In this document: piece by piece, positions 39,426-50,704 of the stretch | Layout of the letters: every line of letters starts with the position of its first letter | Numbering within the stretch: the stretch's first letter is position 1 | Assembly (NCBI GenBank): GCA_028564675.1 | Contig: JAOVVO010000255.1 | Coordinates: 1-64,000, forward strand | DNA length: 64,000 bases | Origin: Onchocerca lupi | Taxonomy: Eukaryota; Nematoda; Chromadorea; Rhabditida; Onchocercidae | Direction of reading: 5' to 3' | Notes under the pieces: model-generated | What the model saw: the letters and a program-made list of their open reading frames with translations, nothing else | What the model was told of the DNA's origin: nothing | Databases searched by the model: none | Made by a program: the position numbers and the translations under genes

Positions 39426-40253
39426 TAAGGGAAATTAAATATCATTTTCATGCTATTCTCTGATCGAATCAACAATTTCAATTTTACATTTTCAATTTAA
39501 AGTTTGACCAATTATTATTTCTTCTCGACTGGTTGTAGTTTAGCAAAAAGTTTGACAAGATCAAGTATGTAATTGGTTTTTCTCGCCTTTATTATGATAT
39601 TTTTAATATAATCTGCTAGTTTTCAGATTCAGTTTTTCTAAGGTTTTTATTCATTCATATCTTTTCTTGTAGATAATTGAATTAGATACTTGGAATCAAA
39701 AGTAACATATTATTGCGTTATTATAACAATTTCCTACTGTATCTATTTTATCAGCAGATGTTGAAAATTTTCAAAATTTCAAAAGATTTGATTAAGTCAT
39801 GTGAAATACTAACAAATTACGATTTAATGTTATACGTATTGGATTAAAAGTTTGTACTCATAAATTTCAGGGATTTAGTAGTATCGTGAAAGATTTCAAA
39901 ATCAGTTAATGGGATTTTAGAGAGAGAAGAATTTGTTAATACGTTTGGTTAGAAGATTGAGTTGACTTATCGAAAAGAAATAGAAAAGGAGAGTGGATCT
40001 TTGTGGTACTTTGTATTTCATCGTTTTTATGAGTTTCTTCTCATGTCTTCATTTTTAACATGCTTCAAATGGGTACTCTTTAGCGGGAATAGTCTTTTCG
40101 ATGAATGAAGTGCGGCTTTTCTCTTTGTAAATTTATAGCTTCGAATTTAAAATTTCTAATTTAAAAAGAGCCAATTCCTGATTTTGAGCTTATGTGCGGC
40201 TATACGTCGGCATTTGTTTCTCTCGGTAATTGTAACAGTTCATCTCGATTTTA
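39426..40253. other. Upstream region of the coiled-coil gene
   Basis: No coding signal. It follows directly on the mitochondrial insertion and probably contains the promoter of the gene starting at 40284. Confidence 0.5.
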
Positions 40254-40283
40254 GAATAAATAAAAAGTTGAAAAAAAGAAACG

Positions 40284-42436
40284 ATGTTTAAAAATTTTTT
40301 TCGTCCACGACGATCAAATAAAGAGAACGAAGAACAAGAACATCAGCAACAACAACATTCTACTAATGAAATTGTTGGTATTTTCAAATTTGAATTTACG
40401 CTTTCTTTCCAACCAATGATGCAGATGAGATTGAGGAATCGCCGGGAATATATGTTGATGCCAATCTAGACATGGAATTTAAAGTTCAGAGTCTGATAAA
40501 TGTGATGATAATTTCTGATATGATAGTATATAGTAGATCGAAAGAAATAATGAATAATTCAGCTCTAATACAAATATTTCTATATATATATTTTTTAAAT
40601 CTTCAATCTTTCAACCAATTCATTTCAATTTGTTCAATATTCTCTCTTCTTCCTTTCCTTTTTTTTTTAAAGAGAAATATAACTGTACTACAGGACCGAA
40701 ATTCGTCCTCCTATAAATCGTTAAGAAATGCGCGTGAAAAGCGATCTTTGCATTCATCATATTATCATCGAGGAAGTGCGGGTGGCGGGATGGATGAGAG
40801 TCTTTCTGCGATATCCGCAGCACCGTATCATATTGCCACGCAGCGGAAATATCCACGCGGTACGCAGTCATGCTACGATGGTTTCAGTGATGACTTCAAT
40901 CGATTTTCCAGTATGAACAGATCGTTTGTTGGTGCGGCATATTCGAAATATAAGGTATCTCGTACGATTTTTTTATTCTAATTTCATCTGAATTTTTTAA
41001 AGTAAATTGTTCAACAGGGATTAAACCAAGATTATATTTTTTTACTGCAACTTGTTTACCCAGAAAGAGTTCTCTGATAGTTGCTGTGCTTCACCTAGAA
41101 GTACTGCAAAAATCTTGGAAACTCCAATAATTTCAAAATGTTTGAAAATTTAAAAATCATTCAATAGTTTTACTACGCAATTTCAAAAATTGCAGATATT
41201 TCCCAAAAATTAATAGATGGACTAAATTCAAACGTGCTGTATGAAAATGTAATGCATTTGTTCAATCCTTATTTATTAAAACTCGATTTTTGTGCTATTC
41301 ATTCATTCCTTTTTTTTCTTTTTCCTTGTGTATTTCAAAGAGAATTTACTACCTTTTTGTCTTTTTTCAGCCCTCTCGCCGTGAATACATAAATATTATG
41401 CGTCGAAGTCATTTGAATTCAGATTATGGCAGCTGTGATCCAACGCTGAACAATCCGATTCTCTATAGTAGAGACTTAGATGATTCAGATGCGGAAACAT
41501 GGAATTCGGAAAGAATTATTAAGGTTGGCAACTTCAATATGTTCAAAAATTTTTTTAAAATTAATTTATGGAACAAATAAAATGGATCGTTCATAATCTT
41601 TTCATTATTTTTTCATAAATTAAAGGATCTTCGAGCAGAATTAAGGGCTACAAACGAACGAAAGAATTATTATAAAGATTTATACAAACGTGAACGACAA
41701 GATAGGATACGTGATCGTGAGTTGCGTGACTTGGTAGAGAAGAAACTTATGGATGATCTCAGAAGTAAAGAATTGGAGTGTTCCAATAATTTATTACGAA
41801 TTAAAGCTCTAGAACAGGTAAAATTTTATTAGTTCGAGGTAAGCAAACTTGAAATTCATTATTTTAGTCAAATCTTCAAAATTGGATTTGTTTTTTCAGC
41901 AGCTTCAACATCACTCCAATTTCCCGCCCCCAATTCGTGAATCTTCCTTTCGCATTCCACATTTCTGCACCCCTTCGACATCTAATACCGCGTCAACAAT
42001 GGCTGGAGCAGGTGAAGCTCTGTCCAGTACTTCAGAACTGTTCGCTATCCGAGGTGCCTATCTGATGAATCCAGTAACTGGCGGTGCGGGTATAGCAGGA
42101 ACAACAGCTGCAACAATATCCGGTAATCCCGGCGAAATGCCGGATGAAATGAAAGTTTTCCGGCAACCTGATGAATTATCTTTGGAGCTAGCACGGAACA
42201 GTAATGACGTTGATACGCCATTTGATGTTAAAAGTGACGATGCATCAAAAATATCGGCTAATTCGTTAGGCTTTGCTTTGGCAAATCGAGAAAATTTTAA
42301 TGGAACAGTACTGGAAGAAGATCCTCAATCTGATAACGGTTATGGTACCACTTCGGAATGTGCTTCTGAACTTGTACGAAGTATACGACGAGTACATAGT
42401 GATTCCGAAGTACCGTTGAAAGTCATACAGACATAA
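40284..42436 (+). CDS. Unrecognised coiled-coil protein, about 430 aa, six exons
   Basis: I do not recognise the family. Exons: 40284-40377, 40425 to about 40483, 40673 (or 40694)-40954, 41371-41523, 41626-41817, 41900-42436. Exons 4-6 join in phase 0 with good donors and acceptors. Only the end of exon 2 is uncertain, because the following intron happens to stay open in frame. The N-terminus is basic (FRPRR), then acidic with a short Gln run. Exon 3 is Ser/Arg/Tyr-rich, like a phosphorylated disordered region. Exon 5 (64 codons) is almost wholly a highly charged helix, with heptad-like Leu spacing, that predicts a coiled coil. Exon 6 is low-complexity Gly/Ala/Thr then acidic, ending in VPLKVIQT. 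No signal peptide or membrane segment. It is probably an intracellular scaffold-type protein. TTTTAG at 40251-40254 could be a trans-splice acceptor. AATAAA lies at 42754-42759. Confidence 0.8.
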
Positions 42437-42753
42437 TCTGTGCTATTTGTTTATATATTTAATCAGAAACTACTTTTTTAGCTACCTCTTATAAAAAAGT
42501 GTTCAAAAATCAATCAGTATTGTTATCCTTCAGTATTACTTATTATATAACTAATTTTCAGAAGACACTGTTTTCTGAGATTCACTTAATTTCTAAATCC
42601 GAATTTGAAAGTATAAAATATATGAATTATTTAATATATTGGTATGGAACATGAAGTTTTTCATGAGTTATAAATTGGTGTCCTCCTTGTTTTTCGGTGA
42701 TTTAATGTGTAATTTATTATCATTATATATTACTTGTTATTTTAGACTTTTCA

Positions 42754-42766
42754 AATAAACTTTATT
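42754..42766. terminator. Back-to-back polyadenylation signals of convergent genes
   Basis: AATAAA on the plus strand (42754-42759) is followed one base later by AATAAA on the minus strand (42761-42766). One serves the coiled-coil gene ending at 42436. The other lies 73 nt past the stop of the small minus-strand gene at 42839, which supports that gene being real. Confidence 0.55.
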
Positions 42767-42838
42767 TGCTTTATATATAAATTATAGTGAAATTAACATT
42801 TTTTAAATTGATAGTTTATAATCTAGTTTTATTTACGA

Positions 42839-43081
42839 TCAATTATGTTTAAAACTGTAGTATTTTACAAACGACTTAATTGCCATTCTACAAACATTTG
42901 ATGTGAGCTTTAATCTGTATAAGACTTGCATTATAACACAATCTTCTGGCTCAGATACTTTACATGACTCACTGTTTTGAGAAGTCTGGTCAAGAAGTTC
43001 ACTGTTTAAACATTTAAATCCCATTCGTCTCAGATAAAGGAAAAAATTTCTCGAATCATCTGAAAATTTTTGCTCTTCCAT
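42839..43081 (-). CDS. Small 80-aa protein, function unknown
   Basis: Single open frame of 80 codons starting MEEQKFSDDSRNFFLYLRR and ending in a basic tail. The composition is polar with four Cys, unlike the Phe/Ile/Lys/Asn runs of random frames here. The minus strand reads GAATTTAG immediately before the ATG (acceptor at 43082-43083), so the start may be trans-spliced or the frame may be an internal or terminal exon of a longer gene. It lies 376 bp downstream of the four-TM gene on the same strand, whose poly(A) signal is at 43366-43371. That spacing fits nematode operons. No signal peptide, membrane segment or recognised domain. Confidence 0.5.
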   Translation of the reverse strand: MEEQKFSDDSRNFFLYLRRMGFKCLNSELLDQTSQNSESCKVSEPEDCVIMQVLYRLKLTSNVCRMAIKSFVKYYSFKHN

Positions 43082-43365
43082 CTAAATTCTTTTTAATTCG
43101 GAATTGAAAAATAAATTAAATTTGCGAAGACTACACTTCAAAAGCTCTTTTATCACTGCATTAAATCCTTTGTTTGTTCTATCATGTTTAAATTTTGTAT
43201 TCAATGGTAATTTTTTCTGTATTTGTTGATATTTAAATAATTTCAATTATTTTATTTATTAATTATTTCTAAAAAATATATTTGCCACGAATGTATTTTT
43301 GTTTCATATAGGAAATAAAAAAAGACAACTGCAGTTTCAATTTAAAAATGTTCATTATTATAATT

Positions 43366-43371
43366 TTTATT
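43366..43371 (-). terminator. Polyadenylation signal of the four-TM gene
   Basis: AATAAA on the minus strand about 87 nt beyond the TAA at 43458-43460, followed about 290 nt later by the acceptor of the next small gene. Confidence 0.45.
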
Positions 43372-43457
43372 TATATTTTAGTTTAAGTGAATGACGAAAG
43401 TTTAAGATTTCAATTACTTGCAAGGACGAAACTATTTCAAAGTTTATTCGGAATTTC

Positions 43458-45170
43458 TTATGTTTTATTGACAACGATCGTTTTTACCATTTCTATGTTT
43501 GATTTCTTCGTGAAATATTCTTTATCCAAGAGGTAATCGTAAGCTCCCCTAACAATGATATAAGACCAAATGATGATTGTTGCTCCAAAAAACGACATTA
43601 CGGCTAAATTGAATGGCCAGATAGGACCAAAATGATTCTCCAGTTTCTGTATGCTGAAAACAAGAACGATTGAGATGAACGGAATCAAAATGTTGTTGTC
43701 TGATCGAAAAAGGGAACAATTTCAATAATCGAAACCGGTTTCGAGAAGGATCTCCTCAGAACATTTTTCTATCGAAAGATGAACATTTGTTGTCGAATTT
43801 TTATTTTACTGAATTATACTTCATTCGAAAAATATATTTATGGCAGAAAAAAAAAATAAATTTGCAGTCTTTTTTAAGGTTTGTATTGGCATTGTTTCAG
43901 AAATAGAAGCATCTAATGATTTGTTTCTGCTTAGTGTGACAAACTGACAAGCTGTTTTACAACATTATCATTTTCCCAGAAGAATGCACATAAACTTTTC
44001 GGGTTATAAAGATCATGCTAAGCTTATTTTTATGGTTATGTTTGAATTCTTTTTGGTCAACTTATCAGCTTACCTAACATAAAAACCGAAGAGCCTATGA
44101 GTAGTCTGTAATCCCATGGACATGCTCGTTATCGATGCGATAGCTGCAATAATCAGAACAGTGATTTCGATGTGCATAAATGCCATCAATGGCCATATAT
44201 ACTTCGGCTTTTCTGTCACAATACCATAGATCTGAAATTTTAGAGTAGAATCTGAATCCACCAACCGTCGAATGTTTTCCTAATGAATGTCGGATTTGGC
44301 TATGCATTAATCATTTCAAATAGGTTTGCAGTGCCATTACCAAACTTCTTGATTCAATTTGTTTAATGATCAGATTGTAAATGAACTTGACTTGTGATTT
44401 ATTTGGATCTTCAAGAATTGTCTTATTTACCAATTTTACTATTCTTGCGAAATTCATGAGAAAAGCAACATTCAAAAAATATTGATCGATTAAAGTAAGA
44501 AAATAGCTATATGGGTTGATAATTTACAATATTATTTAAGGATACGTAATATACTTTTGATATAGCAGAAAATGAGAGTTTAGTATGAATGATAACTGGA
44601 CTTGTTTACTTGATGAGAAAGTATTTTATTGATAAAAATAATTAGGTAAATAATTAAATAAGCAAATGAATCAAGAAAAAAAACAACCGAATAACCATGA
44701 GAAGTGTAGTAAGTGCGGCAAAGATAAGAAATATGATTAATATCACTAACAACCATATATGAATATTCGTATTTTCAAGTTCCAAATCTGTAACTTTGGG
44801 AATAGGAAGTGCAAGAATTAGGTTTTAGTTCATTATTAACATGGAAATTTCAACAGCTTTAGACTTATGAACAGGAAGATTATTTAAGGTAATTTATCTG
44901 TAATGCTTGAAAAAAGAAACATTTTCTATTCTTCTCAGAAACAAAACCAATCACAAGGATCTGCACAAGCTACGATAACTTACTGAGGAATGCGAATACA
45001 GCTAAAATGAGTAAAATGATCTCAAGAATTCCACACAACACGGCAGCATTTCGATAATGCATCAAATGACAAACTGCTGGTGCCAAATAGAATTCGTCAT
45101 CTTTATCATAGACAAATGGTTTTTTTTCATTATCCACGGCTACTTCTCGGCATTGAAAAGCATTCGTCAT
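43458..45170 (-). CDS. Four-transmembrane LAPTM-like nematode membrane protein (210 aa)
   Basis: Four exons join in frame: 45170-44984, 44787-44696, 44231-44074, 43653-43458 (633 bp, 210 aa). Exon 1 carries a short cytosolic-looking N-terminus and TM1 (around residues 42-62). Exon 2 is TM2. Exon 3 has a YGIVTEKPKYIWPL loop leading into TM3. Exon 4 has GPIWPFNLAVMSFFG, which begins TM4, and a charged tail. Four helices with an aromatic 'YG..xxKPxxxWP' loop resemble the lysosome-associated LAPTM-like families expanded in nematodes. This is a topology-level resemblance, and the substrate or role is unknown. The exon 4 acceptor (TTCTTGTTTTCAG) was chosen because it is the only one that keeps phase. 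An acceptor-like TTTCAG sits 13 nt before the ATG. Confidence 0.75.
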
Positions 45171-45185
45171 TGTAGAAATTCTCCT
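45171..45185 (-). promoter_or_regulatory. Probable spliced-leader acceptor of the four-TM gene
   Basis: The minus strand reads GGAACTTTCAG, then 13 nt, then the ATG at 45170. No upstream exon with a matching donor is obvious, so trans-splicing is the simplest reading. Confidence 0.45.
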
Positions 45186-45852
45186 GAAAGTTCCACAATT
45201 TCAAAATTTCTCGAAATTCCATTGAGAAAATCCATTCGAATGGAATCTGCGATAAATTAGCCAATCATAAAATATAGCAGTCTTAAACATTCTGCGACAC
45301 TTTCATTCATATTAAATAATTCCGAGAGATTATTTCATAAAATCACTTCTATCTACGAATTTTCCAAATCCAAAGCAATATTTTCGTTTCATTTTCTAGT
45401 TAGATATCTAAGCTAAGTTAATTTAAGAAAAAGCGAATGCAAAAAAGAAGGTCGATGTCCAAGATGGAAAATGGAATCGAAAAGGCATATTCGGATGGAT
45501 CCTTTCATGGAATTGAAAAGTTCGAATGAGACGCAATCAAAGTCATTTCATCACGATTGATTTAAAAAAAAAGAAAAGAAATGAATCAATATCCCTTTCT
45601 TCTTCAAATTATCTAAAAATCAATGTTTGAATAAAAGTCCTTGCTGGAAGCTGATTAAACAATTGGAACATTTTGCAAGAATAGGAGAATCCCATTCTAA
45701 AACGAAACATAGACAAGGTGACACTCAAGAAAACCTACTGAATTATCCAAGAGAAGTACAGGTATGTGAATATTCGGGGATCTCTGTGTGTGTCTCTGTG
45801 TTGTGTCCGTTATTTAGATAAATTGAGTGGAAAGAAGGAGAATTTCATCAAA

Positions 45853-46011
45853 ATGTTTATTTCTTTTCCAGCACTCTCCATTAATGGTGAAAGGAAAAGA
45901 AGGATAATAATAGTAGTGATTTTACCGTTGTCATTTGCTCTCCTTCTATATCTAATTGACGTTACAGTCGACCATCAATCATGGCCTAATTTCCTCAGGT
46001 GGAATTATTAA
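45853..46011 (+). CDS. Possible 52-aa single-pass membrane protein
   Basis: From the ATG at 45853 the frame reads a short N-terminus, a basic GERKRR stretch, one strongly hydrophobic helix (about residues 18-36) and a hydrophilic tail DVTVDHQSWPNFLRWNY. A pyrimidine-rich stretch ending TTATTTAG at 45819 could be a trans-splice acceptor. A second acceptor, TTTCTTTTCCAG, ends at 45870 inside the frame. If that one is used, this is a terminal exon of a gene whose previous exon ends near 45761 (GTACAG followed by GTATGT), but the phases then do not match the membrane frame. The exact model is unresolved. Confidence 0.35.
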   Translation: MFISFPALSINGERKRRIIIVVILPLSFALLLYLIDVTVDHQSWPNFLRWNY

Positions 46012-46601
46012 GGAAATAGTAAACACTTATAGAAAATGAATCGTTGTGCTGCAAAAATAGAGATTTGAGAATTTTTGCATCATAAAATTCTTCATTTTTA
46101 TTCAAATCAAGAAGAAAAGATCATTTAAAACTTTAGAATTTTAAAAGTCTTTTGACAATACAAAAAAAGATCTAATTATATTCATCTACAATGAAGCTGT
46201 GATACAACATATTTTCACAAAGGGCTCTGAAATGTCATGGTCTGAATAGAATTTATTCGAATGCGCCGCTGGAAAGTGGATTTAGTCGTAGAGATAAGTT
46301 AGAAGATGGTGAAAGGCGATGGTTCTATAATAAATGCCACTGGAATGTTCGCTGAAGACAGTTCCATTTTAAGGCACTTTTAGCTTACCGAATTTTCTGT
46401 TTTTCCATTTCCAGTTATCCTCTTTCAATTTTTCTATTTTCTATAGTAGATTCTAATGTTACGGGGAGATTTGGGTTGAAAATAAACTTTGATTAAATGA
46501 AATTTCTACTACACTTTCAAGTTTTTAAGGATTTTTTTTAAATTTAAAAAATTCTTATCGAAATGCAACTGTAAAATGATAATTTTTATTTTCGTAAAGA
46601 A
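46012..46601. other. Upstream region of the ABT1 gene
   Basis: Less AT-rich around 46200-46380. It may hold the missing first exon of ABT1, since the ABT1 frame is open and basic back to an acceptor-like CGTAAAG at 46601. Confidence 0.4.
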
Positions 46602-46639
46602 AGCGCAAACCGGAAAAGAAGAAAAAAGTTACTAAAAAT

Positions 46640-48632
46640 ATGGAAGAAGCACTCATGAGCGATAATGCTTCTGATAACGAGCAATGTATTGGGATGTGCA
46701 GATATATGAGTAATAATATACCTGTAAGTAATAATGCTGCTGATAACGAGCAATCTATTGGAACGTTTAGCGAAACTGCACAAGTCGAAGTGAATAATAC
46801 TATGGACAAGGTATCTTTATTTGATGTTCAAAAACAAAGTCTGGTTGTTTCCGATTTTCTATCTTTTCTATAAATTCTTTCTTACTTTTTTTTGGACGGA
46901 AGAGTAATATTTGAGTAATTATTATGTCTTTAAATGATGATTTTGCCAACATAATTAATATGCTGAGATAAATTATGACCAATCGGTATTATTTTTTCTT
47001 TAAATGGAGTAAAGAGAGAGCAACTGTTTATTTTTTTCCTTGAATAATATAAAGGGCAAAGAAATTCCAGTTTCACTGTCAGTCCCTGTTGGGAATCAGC
47101 GTCGTAAGTTTTCTTCCAAAAGATCAGTGTTCGATTTGATCTTTTCTTTTCTTCTTTTTTATAAGCTAATCTTTTTTGTTTTCTCTCTCTTCTGAGTTAT
47201 AAAGTCCCAACCAATCGAATAATTCCGGAAAAGGAACTGATTGATTTGAAAGTGCTCTACTGCATTACACTATAAAAATCCGGATTTGATTGAGAGAATA
47301 AGCTATCTAAAAGGAATATATTTTAATGTTTTATACATATGTAAATAATTTTTCTGATTACGTGAAGCACTGTACGATTAATTCATAAAAGTATATTTCA
47401 GAGAAAGAAGATGAAGCTACCAAAGCGCAGAATACTGTTGAAGGATGAAATGCCTGAAGTAAAAGAACGAAAAAGTGGTATTATTTATTTCCAGACATTA
47501 CCACCAAACTTTACTGTCTCTAGAATGCGTGATGAAATGAGTAAATTCGGCGAGATTGGAAGGATATATTTGCAAGTAAATTTTTTATTAGTTTTGAAAA
47601 GCATTAACGATAATAATGAATTTTTGATGTACATTATAAAATCTACAAATCATATTATGTTAATGACGAACAAAATTACTCGGTAGAATTCTATCTGACA
47701 AGTTTTTCATTTATTTTTGTTTTACTTAAAATATTATAATACTTACATCTTAATTCCATCAAGTTCCACTTTTCATATTTTTTATCTTATATCTGAAAGG
47801 CTGAAAAACGGCGTGACGCAAAAGGTAAACGAAGAAAAAGATTTGTGGAAGGATGGGTTGAATTTAAGAAGAAAAGTCTGGCAAAACGAGTAGCTGCGTC
47901 ATTAAATAATACAGCTGTTGGTGGAAAACGACGAAATACTGCTCGAGAATCTCTTTGGACAATGAAATATTTGAGCGGGTTTGAGCCTAATTTTTTTATT
48001 CATTTAATCCTTGACTAATAGTTTTAGTTAGATTTTCAAACTGGACTTTGCTTAAAATTTATTTTCTTTCCATATGAAGAGTCCAATTCCCCATACGGAA
48101 CATTTTTACAGATCTTTTGTTCTCAAGTGAACAAAGTAATTGCTATTGCGTATACAAGCTTTCTGCTGCAGTTTTATGGGTTATGTCAGACACTGCCGAA
48201 TATATAGAAGTCAAGTTCTGTTTTCAGATTTAAGTGGGTACATTTGGTGGAACAATTAAATTTCGAGCACCGAATTGAACAACAACGAATGCGTGTTGAA
48301 ATAGCTCAAGCAAAGCGACAGGCTTCATTTTTTTCGGATCAAGTGGAGAAAGGAGAGCAATTGAGAAAACTGGAGGAGAAGGTGATCGAACTTTTCAGAA
48401 ATGCCCTCCTAGATCATATGGTTTATTATTGATTTCTCTAATTAATAACTAATAATTATTTCCTTCCCTATTCTACGCGTCCCTGTATAGTGTGTTTTCA
48501 TTCTAGGTTTTGAAGAAAGGCGGCATATGGGATGAATTCCAGCGACAAGTGCAACAACGTTCAGCGATGAAGAAAAGTAAGAAACATAAGCAGACTGACG
48601 ATCACCTATTAGATATGATATTCACTGGATGA
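46640..48632 (+). CDS. ABT1: ABT1/ESF2-family RRM protein (ribosome biogenesis)
   Basis: Homologue of activator of basal transcription 1, the yeast Esf2 family, a nucleolar U3-associated factor for 18S rRNA processing. Exons: 46640-46810, 47402-47575, 47800-47978, 48228-48381, 48507-48632 (about 267 aa). The RRM runs from GIIYFQTLPPNFTVSRMRD through WVEFKKKSLAKRVAASLNN. Family signatures follow: SLWTMKYLSGFKWVHLVEQL, then a Glu/Arg helix like the human EVAQAKRE segment. The C-terminus is basic (KKSKKHK). The acidic N-terminus contains an internal repeat (S.NAxDNEQxIG twice). The frame is open upstream of this ATG to 46602 with a basic stretch (KRKPEKKKKVTK), so an earlier coding exon and start are likely. 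An optional exon near 47070-47103 (donor GTAAGT at 47104) could not be fitted firmly. Confidence 0.9.
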
Positions 48633-50704
48633 TTTCATTATAAAATTCATCTGCAAGAGATTATCATTATTATGTTATGCTCATTCATTTTGTTTATAAG
48701 ACCAAAATATTGTTTATATATGGAGAAACAAGGATATCACCTCTATAAAACCACTTTATTTACTTTCTTGTGTGTCGTATTTCGGGCATAAAACAACTAA
48801 AAGTTGTTTTCCAAGAGGCATTTTTCGATTTAAGTCTTAATTAAACATGCTTGAATTATAGCTAAACTTAAGACAAAGAAAAGCTGAAAAACGACACTTC
48901 TACGGATGAATTTAATTTTGAAGCTTAAGGGAGTTTCGCAACTCTCCATTTGACGAATCCACCATTTTATATATATATATAATTTATATGCATAAATTTT
49001 TTATAGTAATAATGCATAATGCATGTTCCAAATACGTCTCTTGAAAAATTAGTTGTATGATTCCGGTTTTGCATTTTCTTCCACTGCAGATGACCCTCGT
49101 GCAAGTGCATTAGATTTAGTATTCTTAGTTAAATAAAAAACTTTTTTTGTTAAAGTGCAAACCCAATAATTAGCATTGCATTTTCCATCTGATTTTGAAC
49201 TATATCAAAATTTTGGTTATATCCAACAGCGGAGTCAGACATAAACTGAATCGTTGGCACAACCATCTTATGTCTGAACTCTTTTTGTATTTATAACAAT
49301 CTCTTCATAATATGAAAAAGAAAACGTGCGCATTATCGAATAACTTGTAACTGCAAATTAAAACATCACATGGCAATTCCAACACCCCGTGGGTCTGAAT
49401 TTTGTCATCTTGAAGAATCTTAAATGTACTTTATTTATTCACAGAACAATCCTGAACACGGAAAATGGTAAATCAACAAAACAAATCAATATAAAAATAC
49501 CTATGCTAAACGAAAATTTAAACAGAAAAATATTTTAGCTTCCGCTTTGAAAGTATAGATGATTCCGCTGTTTAGAATATTTAAAAAACATAGGTATCAA
49601 CAGTTTAAAAAGTAACTTGAAAAAAGACAGAGTAGTAGAATGTGTGAGAACAAAGAGTCAGGAAAAATAAGGAAATAAGAAAATATTTTTACAGTAAATC
49701 CATGGTTAAATAAAATCAAAACTACTAAGACAAAAAATATAACACAGATTTTCCTGCACGATTCTGTCTCATCCAATAAGCAGACAGATAAAAGGTAGAT
49801 AGATTAGTTAACGGCAGCTTAGTAAAAACAAGTAGACATAAACATAATTAATACGATGAGAAATGAAAAGAGTGAATTACTGAATTAAAAGCCCTTTTTT
49901 TCTTCATTTCATTTGCATCATTTTAGCGTATTGTACCACAAATTTAATAGCTCAGATGACAGCACAAGAATGATGTAACTTGATAATATAGAATAAAATT
50001 AAAGCAATATACTTTGCAAAGAAAAAGTGCGTTTCAAATCAAAGAACGAAAAAAATGGAACGAGAAATATACTAAAAATTTTATTACTATTGGTTACTTG
50101 CACTTATTTGCATTCCAGTTACACCCCATAATTTCTTTTTAAAAAATTTTCTGTTGAAACGAGCTTTTCTACAAACACAACATAAAAAACACAAAAAAAT
50201 GATGCATGCAGAGTGTTCATAAAAAATATCGAAAGTATAGGAAAAAGCAAAAATCCATGAAAAATGATTCCATAAACATCCTTTAAAAATTGGACTAACA
50301 ATGAAACTGAAACAGTCCAAAAATTTTTTAAGTATTCTCAAGTTCCAGCAAGTTGAAATCGTTTGGTTCCCCAACAGCTAAAAATCTATTTGTTCGTTAG
50401 TTTAAAGCATATATCATGTAGAAAAAGACACCTATTTTTCAATGGCAAACACTTAGTTAAGAAAAGATAATCACTACTTCACAGAGGAATTTAAATGAAA
50501 AGGATAAATTAGTAGTAAGATTAGTAAAAAAAGTGGAAACGAACTTTGAAAAAGAGAAGAGGTGCGATGTTAATGGAGAAGCTAAGGAGAGATAATATGT
50601 ACAACGAATGAGCAATGCGTGCCTCAAAAAATAGATCGAAATTGAAAAGTAGAATACAATTTACATTTTTACATTTATGTTGCATGAAGATACTGGTCAA
50701 AATT
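48633..50704. other. Convergent intergenic region between ABT1 and APC11
   Basis: AT-rich, with a short (TA)n at about 48967-48981. It should contain the 3' ends of both genes. No further coding signal seen. Confidence 0.5.
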
